Source: Acidobacteriota bacterium (lineage in GTDB: Bacteria > Acidobacteriota > Aminicenantia > Aminicenantales > Saccharicenantaceae). Taken from it: a stretch of 59,643 nucleotides of DNA. The stretch covers positions 1 to 59,643 of the forward strand of contig JAQULR010000002.1 of the NCBI GenBank assembly GCA_028749205.1, in the 5' to 3' direction. A model generated the notes under the pieces. It searched no databases, was not told where the DNA came from, and worked only from the letters and a program-made list of their open reading frames with translations. How positions within the stretch are numbered: position 1 is the stretch's first letter; each line of letters begins with the position of its first letter. The position numbers and the translations under genes are program-made. Below, one piece after another: positions 34,027 to 41,884 of this stretch.

Positions 34027-35769
34027 ATGACAAAAGACTTGAGAAGAACCAAATTTGTCAGGTTCTTTTTTCCAGCCTTGACTGCGGTCATAGCTATTCT
34101 GGCTGTATTTCTTATCACCGGCTCCCCGATTCCACCTGATCCCAACCTGGAGATTAGCCGACCTTCAGATAATTGTACTTCAATTTTGGTTGGAAAACTG
34201 GCTTCTACGGATGGTTCAACCATGACTACCCACACCTGTGACTGTGGACTGTGCGATTGGACCTGGCGCCATGTTCCAGGAGCTAAACACCAGCCCGGAG
34301 AAACGAGAAAAATCTATCATATTTCCCAATTTAAGACCTGGCCTCCGGAAGAAGGCCTTAAATGGGATTTAATAAAAAGAGATTTTACCGGTCTGGAGAT
34401 TCCTGAAGTCCCCTATACCTATGCTTATCACCACGGAATGTTCGGCTACCTGAATGAAAAGCAGGTGGCTATTGGGGAATCAACCATCGGCAATGTCCGC
34501 AAGCTGGACAATCCGACTCCGACTCCAGCTTTTGATATAACCATGTTAACAATTATCGCTATGGAAAGAGCTAGCACTGCTCGGGAAGCCATAAAAATCA
34601 TGGGCGAGCTGGCTGAAAAATATGGCTATGGTTTTCACGATAATGGGGAAATGCTAGCCGTGGCCGATCCTCAGGAAGTCTGGATTTTTGAGATTATCCC
34701 CGTTGGTCCTCTCTGGACTCCAGAGAGTGGAAAACCCGGAGCCGTCTGGTGTGCTCAGAGAGTGCCTGACGACCACGTCAGTGTCTGTCCCAATGAATCT
34801 AGAATTGGCGAAATAGACCTGAATAATCCAGATTATTTTATGGCTTCTTCTAATGTTATTTCTTGCGCTATTGACAACGGTCTTTACGACCAAAATAGCG
34901 GAAAACCATTCAACTGGAAGAAAGCTTATTCACCTATAAACGAAAGTGCTGTTAGCTCCAACGGACGATATCAGAGGCTTTGGAGATTCTTTGACCTGGT
35001 AGCCCCATCGCTCAAACTATCGCCCAGCACTCCGAACATGGATCTCCCCTTCTCAGTTAAACCCGACCGAAAAATCTCAGTTGAAGATGTGATCAATCTA
35101 ACTCGCGATAGAAGCTATGGAACCCAATTTGATCCTACCAGTGGTATCCGCGGCGGACCATTTAAGAATCCAAATTATTATCGTCAAACCAGAACCATAT
35201 CTGATAGCCGGGCTGAATACTCTACGGTCACCCAATGCCGAGATTGGTTGCCCGACCCGATTGGGGGAATTGTCTGGATTTCTTTTGGTGCTCAGGATAC
35301 CTCTTGCTATATGCCTTTTTACGCTGGGGTTACTGAACTACCGAAATCCTTTTCCATCGGTGACCACTGGGTTTTGAACCGGGAATCAGCTCGTTGGGCT
35401 TTTGACTACGTTGATTTTCATGTCCAGGTAATTTATTCTGAAGCTATCAAGGATGTCCAGCAGGCCTTGTTGAAATATGAAAAACCTATTATTGACCAAA
35501 TACCGGAGATTGACAAAAAAGCTGCTGAGTTATATGGCAAAAACCAGAAAGAAGCCATTAAATTCCTGACCGGTTTCTGTCTGAATAACGCCCAAAATGT
35601 GGTAAAAGCCTGGTGGAACCTTGGTGACCAGCTTCTGGTAAAATATAATCACCTTTACTATTATGACGTCGAAAAACGAACCTATCAGAGACGGTTTCCC
35701 ACTTATCCTGATACCTGGCAGAAAGCGGTTAAAGCTTTTGATATACTAATAGAGTCGGAAGGAAAATAA
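34027..35769 (+). CDS. C69-family (PepD/U34) dipeptidase, membrane-anchored, copy 2
   Basis: This 580-residue paralogue of the preceding gene shares long identical blocks such as TWPPEEGLKWDLIKRDFTGL and DYFMASSNVIS. The nucleophile is Cys50 (DNCTSILVGKLASTDGSTM), downstream of a hydrophobic anchor (about 12-32). GGGAGG lies just before the ATG. Both copies keep the nucleophile and the metal- and acid-rich DPEE/DPQE segments, so both are probably active, perhaps with different specificity. The next gene begins 17 bp downstream. Confidence 0.92.
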   Translation: MTKDLRRTKFVRFFFPALTAVIAILAVFLITGSPIPPDPNLEISRPSDNCTSILVGKLASTDGSTMTTHTCDCGLCDWTWRHVPGAKHQPGETRKIYHISQFKTWPPEEGLKWDLIKRDFTGLEIPEVPYTYAYHHGMFGYLNEKQVAIGESTIGNVRKLDNPTPTPAFDITMLTIIAMERASTAREAIKIMGELAEKYGYGFHDNGEMLAVADPQEVWIFEIIPVGPLWTPESGKPGAVWCAQRVPDDHVSVCPNESRIGEIDLNNPDYFMASSNVISCAIDNGLYDQNSGKPFNWKKAYSPINESAVSSNGRYQRLWRFFDLVAPSLKLSPSTPNMDLPFSVKPDRKISVEDVINLTRDRSYGTQFDPTSGIRGGPFKNPNYYRQTRTISDSRAEYSTVTQCRDWLPDPIGGIVWISFGAQDTSCYMPFYAGVTELPKSFSIGDHWVLNRESARWAFDYVDFHVQVIYSEAIKDVQQALLKYEKPIIDQIPEIDKKAAELYGKNQKEAIKFLTGFCLNNAQNVVKAWWNLGDQLLVKYNHLYYYDVEKRTYQRRFPTYPDTWQKAVKAFDILIESEGK

Positions 35770-35786
35770 TAAGGCGAGGGTTAAAC

Positions 35787-36449
35787 ATGAGCAAGAAGAC
35801 TTATTTGAGTTTATTAATCGGGCTGTTAGCTTTGGGTTCTGGGGTTTGGCTATTAAGTCAGACCATCCCCAAAGCCAGTTTGCCCGTTTTGACCACCTCA
35901 GCCGGTCAAAGCTCCGATGTGACCACGGTAAACATAATTCTGGAAGAAGCCGGAATTGGCTATGATTACTGCGATGTTCCCACCCCGGAAATCCTGGCCG
36001 AAGGAGTTGGTCTGGGAGGTAGAGAATCAGGAACTGGCTTCCACGTTGAAGTTCATACTGACCTCAATCAATTTAAGAAGGGAACTCCATACAAAACTGT
36101 GATTATGGCCATCGGCGCCAGCCTTAAAGGAATGGGGGCTTCTGGCCTGACTGTGGAAGCAGAAGAGGCTAGGTTGAGAAAAGTTATAGATTACTGCCGC
36201 TCTAATGATATTTTTATTATCGCAGTTCATCTTGGAGGTGAATCAAAACGCGGTGCTCCGGGAAGCGATAATGAAAGAATGATTGACACTGTTGCTCCTA
36301 TGGCTGATTATTTGATAGTCACCAAAGATGGTAATAAGGACGGCCGGTTTAGCAAAATTGCTAGGGAGAAGAACATTCCTATGTCTGAGGTTGATTACGC
36401 TCTGGATGTTGTCGATTTGATCAAACAGGTTTTCGGACAAGAGCCATAA
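35787..36449 (+). CDS. Exported DUF6305-like protein of unknown function
   Basis: This 220-residue protein starts with a signal or anchor (YLSLLIGLLALGSGVWLL, about 6-23). It continues as an alpha/beta fold with LTTSAGQSSDVTTVNIILEE near the N-terminus and VIMAIGASLKGMGASG, FIIAVHLGGESKRG and DYLIVTKDGNKDGRFS later. From memory it matches the DUF6305 family; the family number needs a profile check. The flavodoxin-like strand-loop pattern suggests ligand binding. As last gene of the permease-peptidase run, it may be its binding or regulatory component (inference). Confidence 0.62.
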   Translation: MSKKTYLSLLIGLLALGSGVWLLSQTIPKASLPVLTTSAGQSSDVTTVNIILEEAGIGYDYCDVPTPEILAEGVGLGGRESGTGFHVEVHTDLNQFKKGTPYKTVIMAIGASLKGMGASGLTVEAEEARLRKVIDYCRSNDIFIIAVHLGGESKRGAPGSDNERMIDTVAPMADYLIVTKDGNKDGRFSKIAREKNIPMSEVDYALDVVDLIKQVFGQEP

Positions 36450-36471
36450 AAGCAGTTACTAGGCTTCGATT

Positions 36472-36993
36472 TTATACCAGAGACTTCTGAAGCTTCTGTT
36501 GAGCTTCTTTTAAGAGTTTTTCTCCTTTCTGGATAAGGTCATCAAGCCGGGCAATAGCCACCCGGCACTTCAGATTTTCCATCTTTCGTTGGCCTTTTTT
36601 CTGGTCTTCAAAATATTTCTTCAGATAATCCTCCAACTCCTCAGTTGAAAAAAGCCGCGGCAGGTAGGAATCAGTCAGGAGAAGCTTTTTTACCTCTTCA
36701 TAATCCGCCTCATCACCCAGAGCCAGCTTTATATCGCGGGCAGCCTCATCCCTCCACTGCGCGTATTCCGGGGTAGAATAAGGAGGAACAGGCCCGAGAA
36801 GTTTCCTGGCCTCTGTCATGACCTCTTGAAAAAACAACTTCCCTTCTTTTAAAAGGCTTTTGGCTCGATAATATTCTGAGCTGGTAGCTGGGGTGTTTTC
36901 TTCAAGATATATCTTGAACAAATCAACTGCCTGGGAAAGAGCTTCATAAGCAGACTTAACTTTGACCTCAAAATTAAAATCCATCCTCATCAT
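36472..36993 (-). CDS. Helical protein of unknown function
   Basis: I do not recognise this 173-residue protein. It is strongly helical and charged, with possible coiled coil at the C-terminus (RLDDLIQKGEKLLKEAQQKL) and a short proline-rich break in the middle (GPVPPYSTPEYAQWRDE). It has no signal peptide or membrane helix and is probably cytoplasmic. GGAGGG precedes the start. It lies 67 bp downstream of the serine hydrolase start... reading direction places it last in the minus-strand run 39956-36472 only if the hydrolase at 37061 were upstream, which it is (67-bp gap between that gene's stop and this start). Confidence 0.7.
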   Translation of the reverse strand: MMRMDFNFEVKVKSAYEALSQAVDLFKIYLEENTPATSSEYYRAKSLLKEGKLFFQEVMTEARKLLGPVPPYSTPEYAQWRDEAARDIKLALGDEADYEEVKKLLLTDSYLPRLFSTEELEDYLKKYFEDQKKGQRKMENLKCRVAIARLDDLIQKGEKLLKEAQQKLQKSLV

Positions 36994-37060
36994 TTATCCC
37001 TCCATCCTGAGGTCAGATTGGCTTCAGCATAACAATATTTTAAGAAATATTCAAAAACTT

Positions 37061-38269
37061 CTATTTTTTGACGATAGACGCCGCTACCACGTTGGCCACC
37101 TTACTCCGTATGGAAACTATCTCACCCCTATCATTAGGATGAACCCGATTGGTCAAAAAGATAACGGTAGTTTCAGTTTCTGGGTCAATCCAGATAGAAG
37201 TTCCGGTATAGCCAGAATGCCCGTATGACCTATAGCCAAAAAAGTCACCTCTTACTGTAGCGTAATCAGATTCGAGATCCCAACCGAAACCTCGACCGGC
37301 AGATTTCAAACGGGGAAAGATTTCTGTCATCCTGTCTACAGCTAACGGGCTCAAAATTCTAATCCCGTCAAATTCACCCCGGTTTAGCATCATCTGGGCA
37401 AAGATAGCCAGGTCGTCAGCAGTTGAAAATAGACCGGCATTCCCTGATACTCCACCTTGAAGCCTGGCTAAGGGATCATGGACTACTCCTCTTAGAGGCT
37501 GGCCACCTATAACTTCAGTTGGGACACAGCGCGACCTTAAGGCTTCAGGCGGATTGAAGAAAGTGGAGTCTAAACCAAGCGGCTGAAAAATGTTCTTTTG
37601 AGAAAATTCTCCCAGATCTTCTCCAGAAACAATTTTTACTATTTGAGCCAGCACTATGTAATTAAGACAGCTATAAACAAATTTTTCTCCCGGCCTGGAG
37701 TCTTTAGTCATTTCGGCAATGTGCCTGACCAAAAGTTCAGTAGTACAAGGGGTTCCGTATTTTTTGACTACCTCTTCTGGCTCAACATAAGGAGGAAGTC
37801 CGGAGGTGTGTGTAAGTAGATGAAACAACCTGGCCTCTTCACCAGGGATTCCTTTTTCCTCAAGGTAAGGAACAAATTCTGGAATATAGGTCTTAACTTT
37901 ATCCCAGAGCCTGATTTGCCCCCGTTCAGCCAGAATTATTATAGAGGTGGCCGTAGCTATCGGTTTGGTTATTGAAGCCAAGTCAAAGATCATATCGGCT
38001 TTCATTAAAGACTTTTTAGGTACCACCTGGCTGTAACCATAGGCTTTTCGCCAGACGATCTTCCCGTGCCGGGACACCAAAAGAACAGCTCCAGGAAAAT
38101 CCTGGTCTTCAATAGCCTGGTTTATGACTTTATCTACCTCAGCCAACCTTTTAGAATCCATCCCGACCTCTTCTGGACGTCTTAAAGGTAGCTTTCCGCC
38201 AGCCAGGAGTGTCTGCCAGGACATCAAAAATAAAAGCAGCCCGACCAGTCTGAAAGTTTTCCTTGTCAT
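37061..38269 (-). CDS. Exported serine hydrolase of the class C beta-lactamase/PBP-like family
   Basis: This 402-residue protein has a signal peptide (about 1-24). The nucleophile motif is S-x-x-K at Ser99-Ile-Thr-Lys102 (LASITKPIAT). Tyr199 of the YxN-like motif lies in FVYSCLNY (cysteine where Asn is usual), and a third motif, HSG, lies in YGHSGYTGTS. The family includes esterases, D-aminopeptidases, DD-peptidases and true lactamases; nothing here singles out antibiotic resistance. It lies 11 bp after the CBM9-like gene and is probably co-transcribed with it. Confidence 0.9.
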   Translation of the reverse strand: MTRKTFRLVGLLLFLMSWQTLLAGGKLPLRRPEEVGMDSKRLAEVDKVINQAIEDQDFPGAVLLVSRHGKIVWRKAYGYSQVVPKKSLMKADMIFDLASITKPIATATSIIILAERGQIRLWDKVKTYIPEFVPYLEEKGIPGEEARLFHLLTHTSGLPPYVEPEEVVKKYGTPCTTELLVRHIAEMTKDSRPGEKFVYSCLNYIVLAQIVKIVSGEDLGEFSQKNIFQPLGLDSTFFNPPEALRSRCVPTEVIGGQPLRGVVHDPLARLQGGVSGNAGLFSTADDLAIFAQMMLNRGEFDGIRILSPLAVDRMTEIFPRLKSAGRGFGWDLESDYATVRGDFFGYRSYGHSGYTGTSIWIDPETETTVIFLTNRVHPNDRGEIVSIRSKVANVVAASIVKK

Positions 38270-38280
38270 CTTCCTCTCCT

Positions 38281-39408
38281 CTAATTAGCTTCGGTCTTCC
38301 AGATGAGACCATCCTGACGGATATGCCATCTTTCAGCCTTTTTGTTGGTATAAATAACTTCAAATAAGTTAGAGGTAGCCTGAATCATAGGAGGATAATC
38401 CCAATTCTTAACTTTTAATTTTTTCTCTTTATTCAGATCCAGTTCCTCGAGATTTAAGGCGAACCGCCCAGTTTGAGTGAAAAAATCTCTTTGCCGATAG
38501 TAAATAAGGCGGAGGGCCCATTTGACATCCGCGGCCGGGTCTTCATCACAATATTCTTTCGCCTGGCCAGCCACAGTAGAGCTAAACTGAACATAGCCCC
38601 ACATTTCAGGATAATGAATGTTAATCAGTCCCTGAGGAGCCCAGGTCCAGTTATACTCCGGAAGAGGCCGGCCGGTTCTTTTGTCTTTCATCTTGGCATA
38701 GACTCCGTTTTCTACTACAGTTTGGTACTCTACTCTGGAAAAATTAACCCGCCATTGGTCACCTGGCCCTGGCTTTTTCTTATAGGGAGCAGCTTCAATC
38801 AAAGCTTCCCAGGGTATGGCAATTTCCACTGACCAGCCTTTGTCCTGGTCAGCCGGGTTGTTTAAGGTTCCATCCACATAAACAGCAGTTTTTAAGCCTT
38901 TGATGTCCCAGCCATGGATAGCCGGTCCACCGTCGCGGTAAGGTTTCACTAAAAATAAATCCCAGACTGTATTCAGGGCATTTATTTCCAGTTCGTAATA
39001 ATTATGAGAATCGCCGTCAGGATCAATAAAGATTTCAAAATCATTATCTTGATATATTATAGAATCTCTAGCTGTTAAAGTAGCCCAGACATGGGGTTCT
39101 TCTAGCTCGGCACCAAAATAAAAATATTGGTCGTCCCAAAGCATCTTAGCCCTGGTCTTAAACCTCGGCTTTGGTCGGCGTTTTCCATCAATATTGACAA
39201 AATCTTCAGACCAGTAGACTTTTTTCCAGGAGGGCTCATCAAGTCTGCCGTCTATAATAATGGGTTCGGCAGGACGATGACACATATAATAGCGTAAGGC
39301 AGGGTTAATAGCCGGCTCCTCTACCCTTTGGAGAGAGGAGAAAAGGGGGACTATTAACAGGACTACCAGCCAAAGGCTTAGAATCAAAAATAGCCATTTT
39401 TTCTTCAT
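38281..39408 (-). CDS. Exported carbohydrate-binding family 9-like protein
   Basis: This 375-residue protein has a signal or anchor (about 3-24). A CBM9-like beta-sandwich spans about 45-250: IIIDGRLDEPSWKKVYWSED, MLWDDQYFYFGAELEEP, DNDFEIFIDPDGDSHNYYE and VEIAIPWEAL. CBM9-like domains without an attached hydrolase are common in bacteria that use glycans. They bind sugars or act as surface or periplasmic adaptors. AAGGAG precedes the ATG. The adjacent serine hydrolase suggests deacetylation or ester removal from a bound glycan, but that is speculative. Confidence 0.85.
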   Translation of the reverse strand: MKKKWLFLILSLWLVVLLIVPLFSSLQRVEEPAINPALRYYMCHRPAEPIIIDGRLDEPSWKKVYWSEDFVNIDGKRRPKPRFKTRAKMLWDDQYFYFGAELEEPHVWATLTARDSIIYQDNDFEIFIDPDGDSHNYYELEINALNTVWDLFLVKPYRDGGPAIHGWDIKGLKTAVYVDGTLNNPADQDKGWSVEIAIPWEALIEAAPYKKKPGPGDQWRVNFSRVEYQTVVENGVYAKMKDKRTGRPLPEYNWTWAPQGLINIHYPEMWGYVQFSSTVAGQAKEYCDEDPAADVKWALRLIYYRQRDFFTQTGRFALNLEELDLNKEKKLKVKNWDYPPMIQATSNLFEVIYTNKKAERWHIRQDGLIWKTEAN

Positions 39409-39425
39409 ACTCTATTCTCCTTAAT

Positions 39426-39956
39426 TTAAGTACTTTGATGTGTTTTTTTCATTTCTAAATAAATAATTTTTTGTCCAGACCATTCCAAAAATCTTAAAAA
39501 ATCCTCTTTGGAAATTGCCAGAGTAGCCGTATTGACATTGGGATGAAAATTAAGCTCTACCTCTGTTAGCAGGTCTTTATCTACCACCACTCGGACTTCT
39601 TTGTTATGATCATGAATAAGGCCGAACGGCGAGACCGCTCCAGGCGTCAAACCAAGGAGACACTTCAATCGTTCTGGGGAAGCTAAGCTTAAGCAGTCTT
39701 CGCCAAGCCAGGAAGCTAGCCACTTAAGATCAACTTTTTTCCCACCATGGACAATAATCAGATAATGATGGTTACCTCGGTTGTTTCGGACAAAAAGATT
39801 TTTACAATGAGCTCCTCCCCCTTTTTCCCAGTAGCGACTTGCTTCCTCCAGAGTTGAAACTGGAGGGTGTTCAAACCTTCTATATTTAATTCTTAGCTTA
39901 TCCAGAGTTTTAAAAACCTCGGCTTCTTTATTGAAGTTATTCTTTGTTTCGGCCAT
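39426..39956 (-). CDS. YbaK/ProX-type aminoacyl-tRNA deacylase
   Basis: This 176-residue free-standing editing domain resembles PrdX/ProXp-ala. It has RFEHPPVSTLEEA, GGGAHCKNLFVRNNRG with the likely catalytic lysine, and GLTPGAVSPFGLI. Family members hydrolyse mischarged tRNAs, typically Ala-tRNA(Pro) or Cys-tRNA(Pro), in the cytoplasm. The length and motifs fit a complete single domain. It lies 17 bp upstream of the CBM9-like gene on the same strand. No obvious ribosome-binding site precedes the ATG. Confidence 0.88.
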   Translation of the reverse strand: MAETKNNFNKEAEVFKTLDKLRIKYRRFEHPPVSTLEEASRYWEKGGGAHCKNLFVRNNRGNHHYLIIVHGGKKVDLKWLASWLGEDCLSLASPERLKCLLGLTPGAVSPFGLIHDHNKEVRVVVDKDLLTEVELNFHPNVNTATLAISKEDFLRFLEWSGQKIIYLEMKKTHQST

Positions 39957-40257
39957 TATTCTGATATTTTACTTAATCACTAGAAACTTTAAAGCTTTTT
40001 GCTTCTTTCAGATATGATTTAAGATCTACTCAAATTCAAAAATGATATCATCAATTTTTTTCAGTCCCTTAAATGATGGCCGGCGGAAATGAATCACTGC
40101 CTTATTCGATCGGCCAGTCACGATTATCTGGCCAAAGATCAAACTGAATATATTCAACCGCCACAGCCTGGACTTTACCGCCTGTTGGCGAAAAGGCAAA
40201 TAGGCCTGATGATAACAGGCCAAGCCTATGTTCATATTTCAGGCAAGGCTAGTCCCC

Positions 40258-40288
40258 TAAAAAAATAGCTGCGAAATGATCAGCTATT
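40258..40288 (-). terminator. Orphan minus-strand terminator-like hairpin
   Basis: AATAGCTG (40264-40271) and CAGCTATT (40281-40288) form a perfect 8-bp stem with a 9-nt loop. On the minus strand it is followed by a run of seven Ts ending near 40259. No minus-strand gene lies upstream of it, so what it terminates is unclear. Confidence 0.45.
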
Positions 40289-40323
40289 GCCTCGGTTGAT
40301 TTACCAAATATTTTAAATTTTAA

Positions 40324-40352
40324 TTGAATTTTTTCCAGGAATTTTGTATTAA
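40324..40352 (+). promoter_or_regulatory. Candidate promoter for the class V aminotransferase gene
   Basis: TTGAAT (40324-40329), 17-bp spacer, TATTAA (40347-40352). The start site would fall near 40359, leaving only about 12 nt before the ATG. That is consistent with the absence of a ribosome-binding site (near-leaderless mRNA). Confidence 0.45.
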
Positions 40353-40370
40353 GTATCTCTTATATATATC

Positions 40371-41660
40371 ATGTCTGAACCAGATACTATCCTAAATCTG
40401 TTCACTAGAACCCGCAGAAGGTTTCCCGCTTTAAATGGGAGCTCGGTCGGAGAAAAATATCTATACTTAAATAGCGGGGCAGGTAGCCTCATGGTTGATA
40501 GCGCCCTTCAGGCTATCAACTCAGCCGCTTCCTCACTAAACCCGATGCCCGGAGAAGTAACTCCCGTCGAAAAACAGACCTTTCAATTTCATAATCAAGT
40601 CCGGAAGATGGTAGCTGAATTCATTGGAGCTAGCAGTCTTGAAGAAATTTCTTTTCATTTTTCGACTACCAACGCCCTGTTTAATCTGGCCTTCTCTCTG
40701 GGCTCAGTTTTTAAACCGGGCCAAAACTGCTTGGTAACTGATTTGGATCATTTTGCTAATATCAGTCCCTGGGAAACTGTAGCTGCCTCTTTGGGGGCAG
40801 AGATCCGAACTGTCAGACTAAACCCTGATCTCACTCTTAACCGGCTTGATTTACTTGACAAACTCGATGCTAACACGGTCATGGTGGCTGTAACGGCCGC
40901 CAGCAATGCTCTGGGAACAATCTTACCCTTAACCGACCTAATTTCTGAAATAAAGGAAAAATCCAGAGCTTTAGTTGTAGTAGACGCCGTACATTTAGCT
41001 CCCCATTCTCCTATCGATGTCAGGGAAATTGGTTGTGATTTCCTGGCATTTTCGGGATACAAGATATTCGGCCCGATGGTGGGAATTCTTTTTAGCCGGA
41101 AAGAGGTCCTAAGCCAGGTGACTCCCTATCGGGTGGAGACCAACCGAAATAGCCCTCCATATTTCTGGGAGCAGGGCATGCTGCCAAATATTAACCTGGC
41201 CGGGCTTAAGGGAGCCTTAGACTACCTTTTTGAACTGGGTCAGATTGTTGTTAAGAAAGATCCATCTGCAACCCCGCCAAAGGTTTTTCGGCGAGCTATG
41301 GAAGCTATAAAAAAATACGAACAGAGTCTTAGCCTTTATTTCCTAGAGCGGCTGAAAAAACTTAACTCTTCCCGGCTCAGGCTTTATGGTATCAATAATT
41401 CTTCCAAGGTAGTCTCTCGGACTCCGACATTTGCCATAGAAATTTCTGGGCTGAACCCGACTGAGCTCAAGAAACTTTTCTGGGAAACAGGACGGATAGT
41501 CATTGCCGATGGTAATCATTACTCAGCAGCAGTAGTCAGGCATTTAAAAAAGCAGGCTCTTAATCGGGTTAGCCTGGCCCATTATGACTCTCCGGAATCT
41601 ATTGACCTGTTTTTCGAATCTCTGGAGAAAATTATTTTTTTTAATAGGCATTATTCATGA
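40371..41660 (+). CDS. Class V PLP-dependent aminotransferase/cysteine desulfurase-like protein
   Basis: This 429-residue fold-type I PLP enzyme has the cofactor-binding aspartate Asp205 in VVVDAVHLAPH and the Schiff-base lysine Lys231 in FSGYKIFGP. The class V openers YLNSGAGSLMV and DHFANISPW are also present. Relatives include cysteine desulfurases, isopenicillin-N epimerase-like enzymes and selenocysteine lyases. The catalytic cysteine loop of true desulfurases is not evident, so the reaction is open. The last four codons overlap a copy of the intergenic repeat (41649-41707). Confidence 0.86.
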   Translation: MSEPDTILNLFTRTRRRFPALNGSSVGEKYLYLNSGAGSLMVDSALQAINSAASSLNPMPGEVTPVEKQTFQFHNQVRKMVAEFIGASSLEEISFHFSTTNALFNLAFSLGSVFKPGQNCLVTDLDHFANISPWETVAASLGAEIRTVRLNPDLTLNRLDLLDKLDANTVMVAVTAASNALGTILPLTDLISEIKEKSRALVVVDAVHLAPHSPIDVREIGCDFLAFSGYKIFGPMVGILFSRKEVLSQVTPYRVETNRNSPPYFWEQGMLPNINLAGLKGALDYLFELGQIVVKKDPSATPPKVFRRAMEAIKKYEQSLSLYFLERLKKLNSSRLRLYGINNSSKVVSRTPTFAIEISGLNPTELKKLFWETGRIVIADGNHYSAAVVRHLKKQALNRVSLAHYDSPESIDLFFESLEKIIFFNRHYS

Positions 41661-41707
41661 AACTGAACATGTCTCGAGATTTTCAATTAACATTAAAAAA
41701 ATCGAGA
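41649..41707 (+). repeat. Intergenic stem-loop repeat, copy 2
   Basis: Bases 41651-41700 match the minus strand at 11833-11882 at 41 of 50 positions and 50251-50300 at 35 of 50, without gaps by my count. GTCTCGA...TCGAGAC arms (41671-41708) extend the hairpin here. The 5' end supplies the last codons and stop of the aminotransferase gene. Confidence 0.72.
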
Positions 41708-41822
41708 CAAGTTAAAATCAGGAAGACCTAAGAGAAAGATGGGAGCCGATGAGATTTTCTTAAATCGGTTGGTATCCCACCTTATCCCTAAGAAATATTT
41801 AACAGGTCCAGACTAAGGCAGG

Positions 41823-41856
41823 TTAACCTGGATTATTTGCGAATAACCCAGGTTAA
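41823..41856 (+). repeat. Type-2 intergenic hairpin motif, copy C
   Basis: TTAACCTGG (41823-41831) pairs perfectly with CCAGGTTAA (41848-41856). Inner TTATT/AATAA extends the stem to 14 paired positions of 15 around loop TGCG. It ends 28 nt before the aminotransferase ATG, just ahead of AAGGAG. Confidence 0.65.
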
Positions 41857-41884
41857 AATAAAAAGTCATCATAAGGAGTATAAA

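Larger units (their letters stand above)
39957..40370. other. Intergenic region
   Basis: This 414-bp region lies between divergent genes. It contains a minus-strand terminator-like hairpin (40258-40288) and a plus-strand promoter (40324-40352). An open frame of 69 codons on the minus strand (40026-40235) has no ribosome-binding site and no recognisable family, so I do not call it a gene. Confidence 0.4.

Noticed and set aside
37061-38269. The serine hydrolase as an antibiotic-resistance beta-lactamase
   Set aside because: The SxxK/YxN-like family is broad, and the YSC variant and genomic context do not indicate lactam hydrolysis.
40026-40235. 69-codon minus-strand frame in the 414-bp gap
   Set aside because: No ribosome-binding site, no recognisable domain, and it would start just downstream of a minus-strand terminator-like hairpin. 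It may be a remnant, but I cannot support it.
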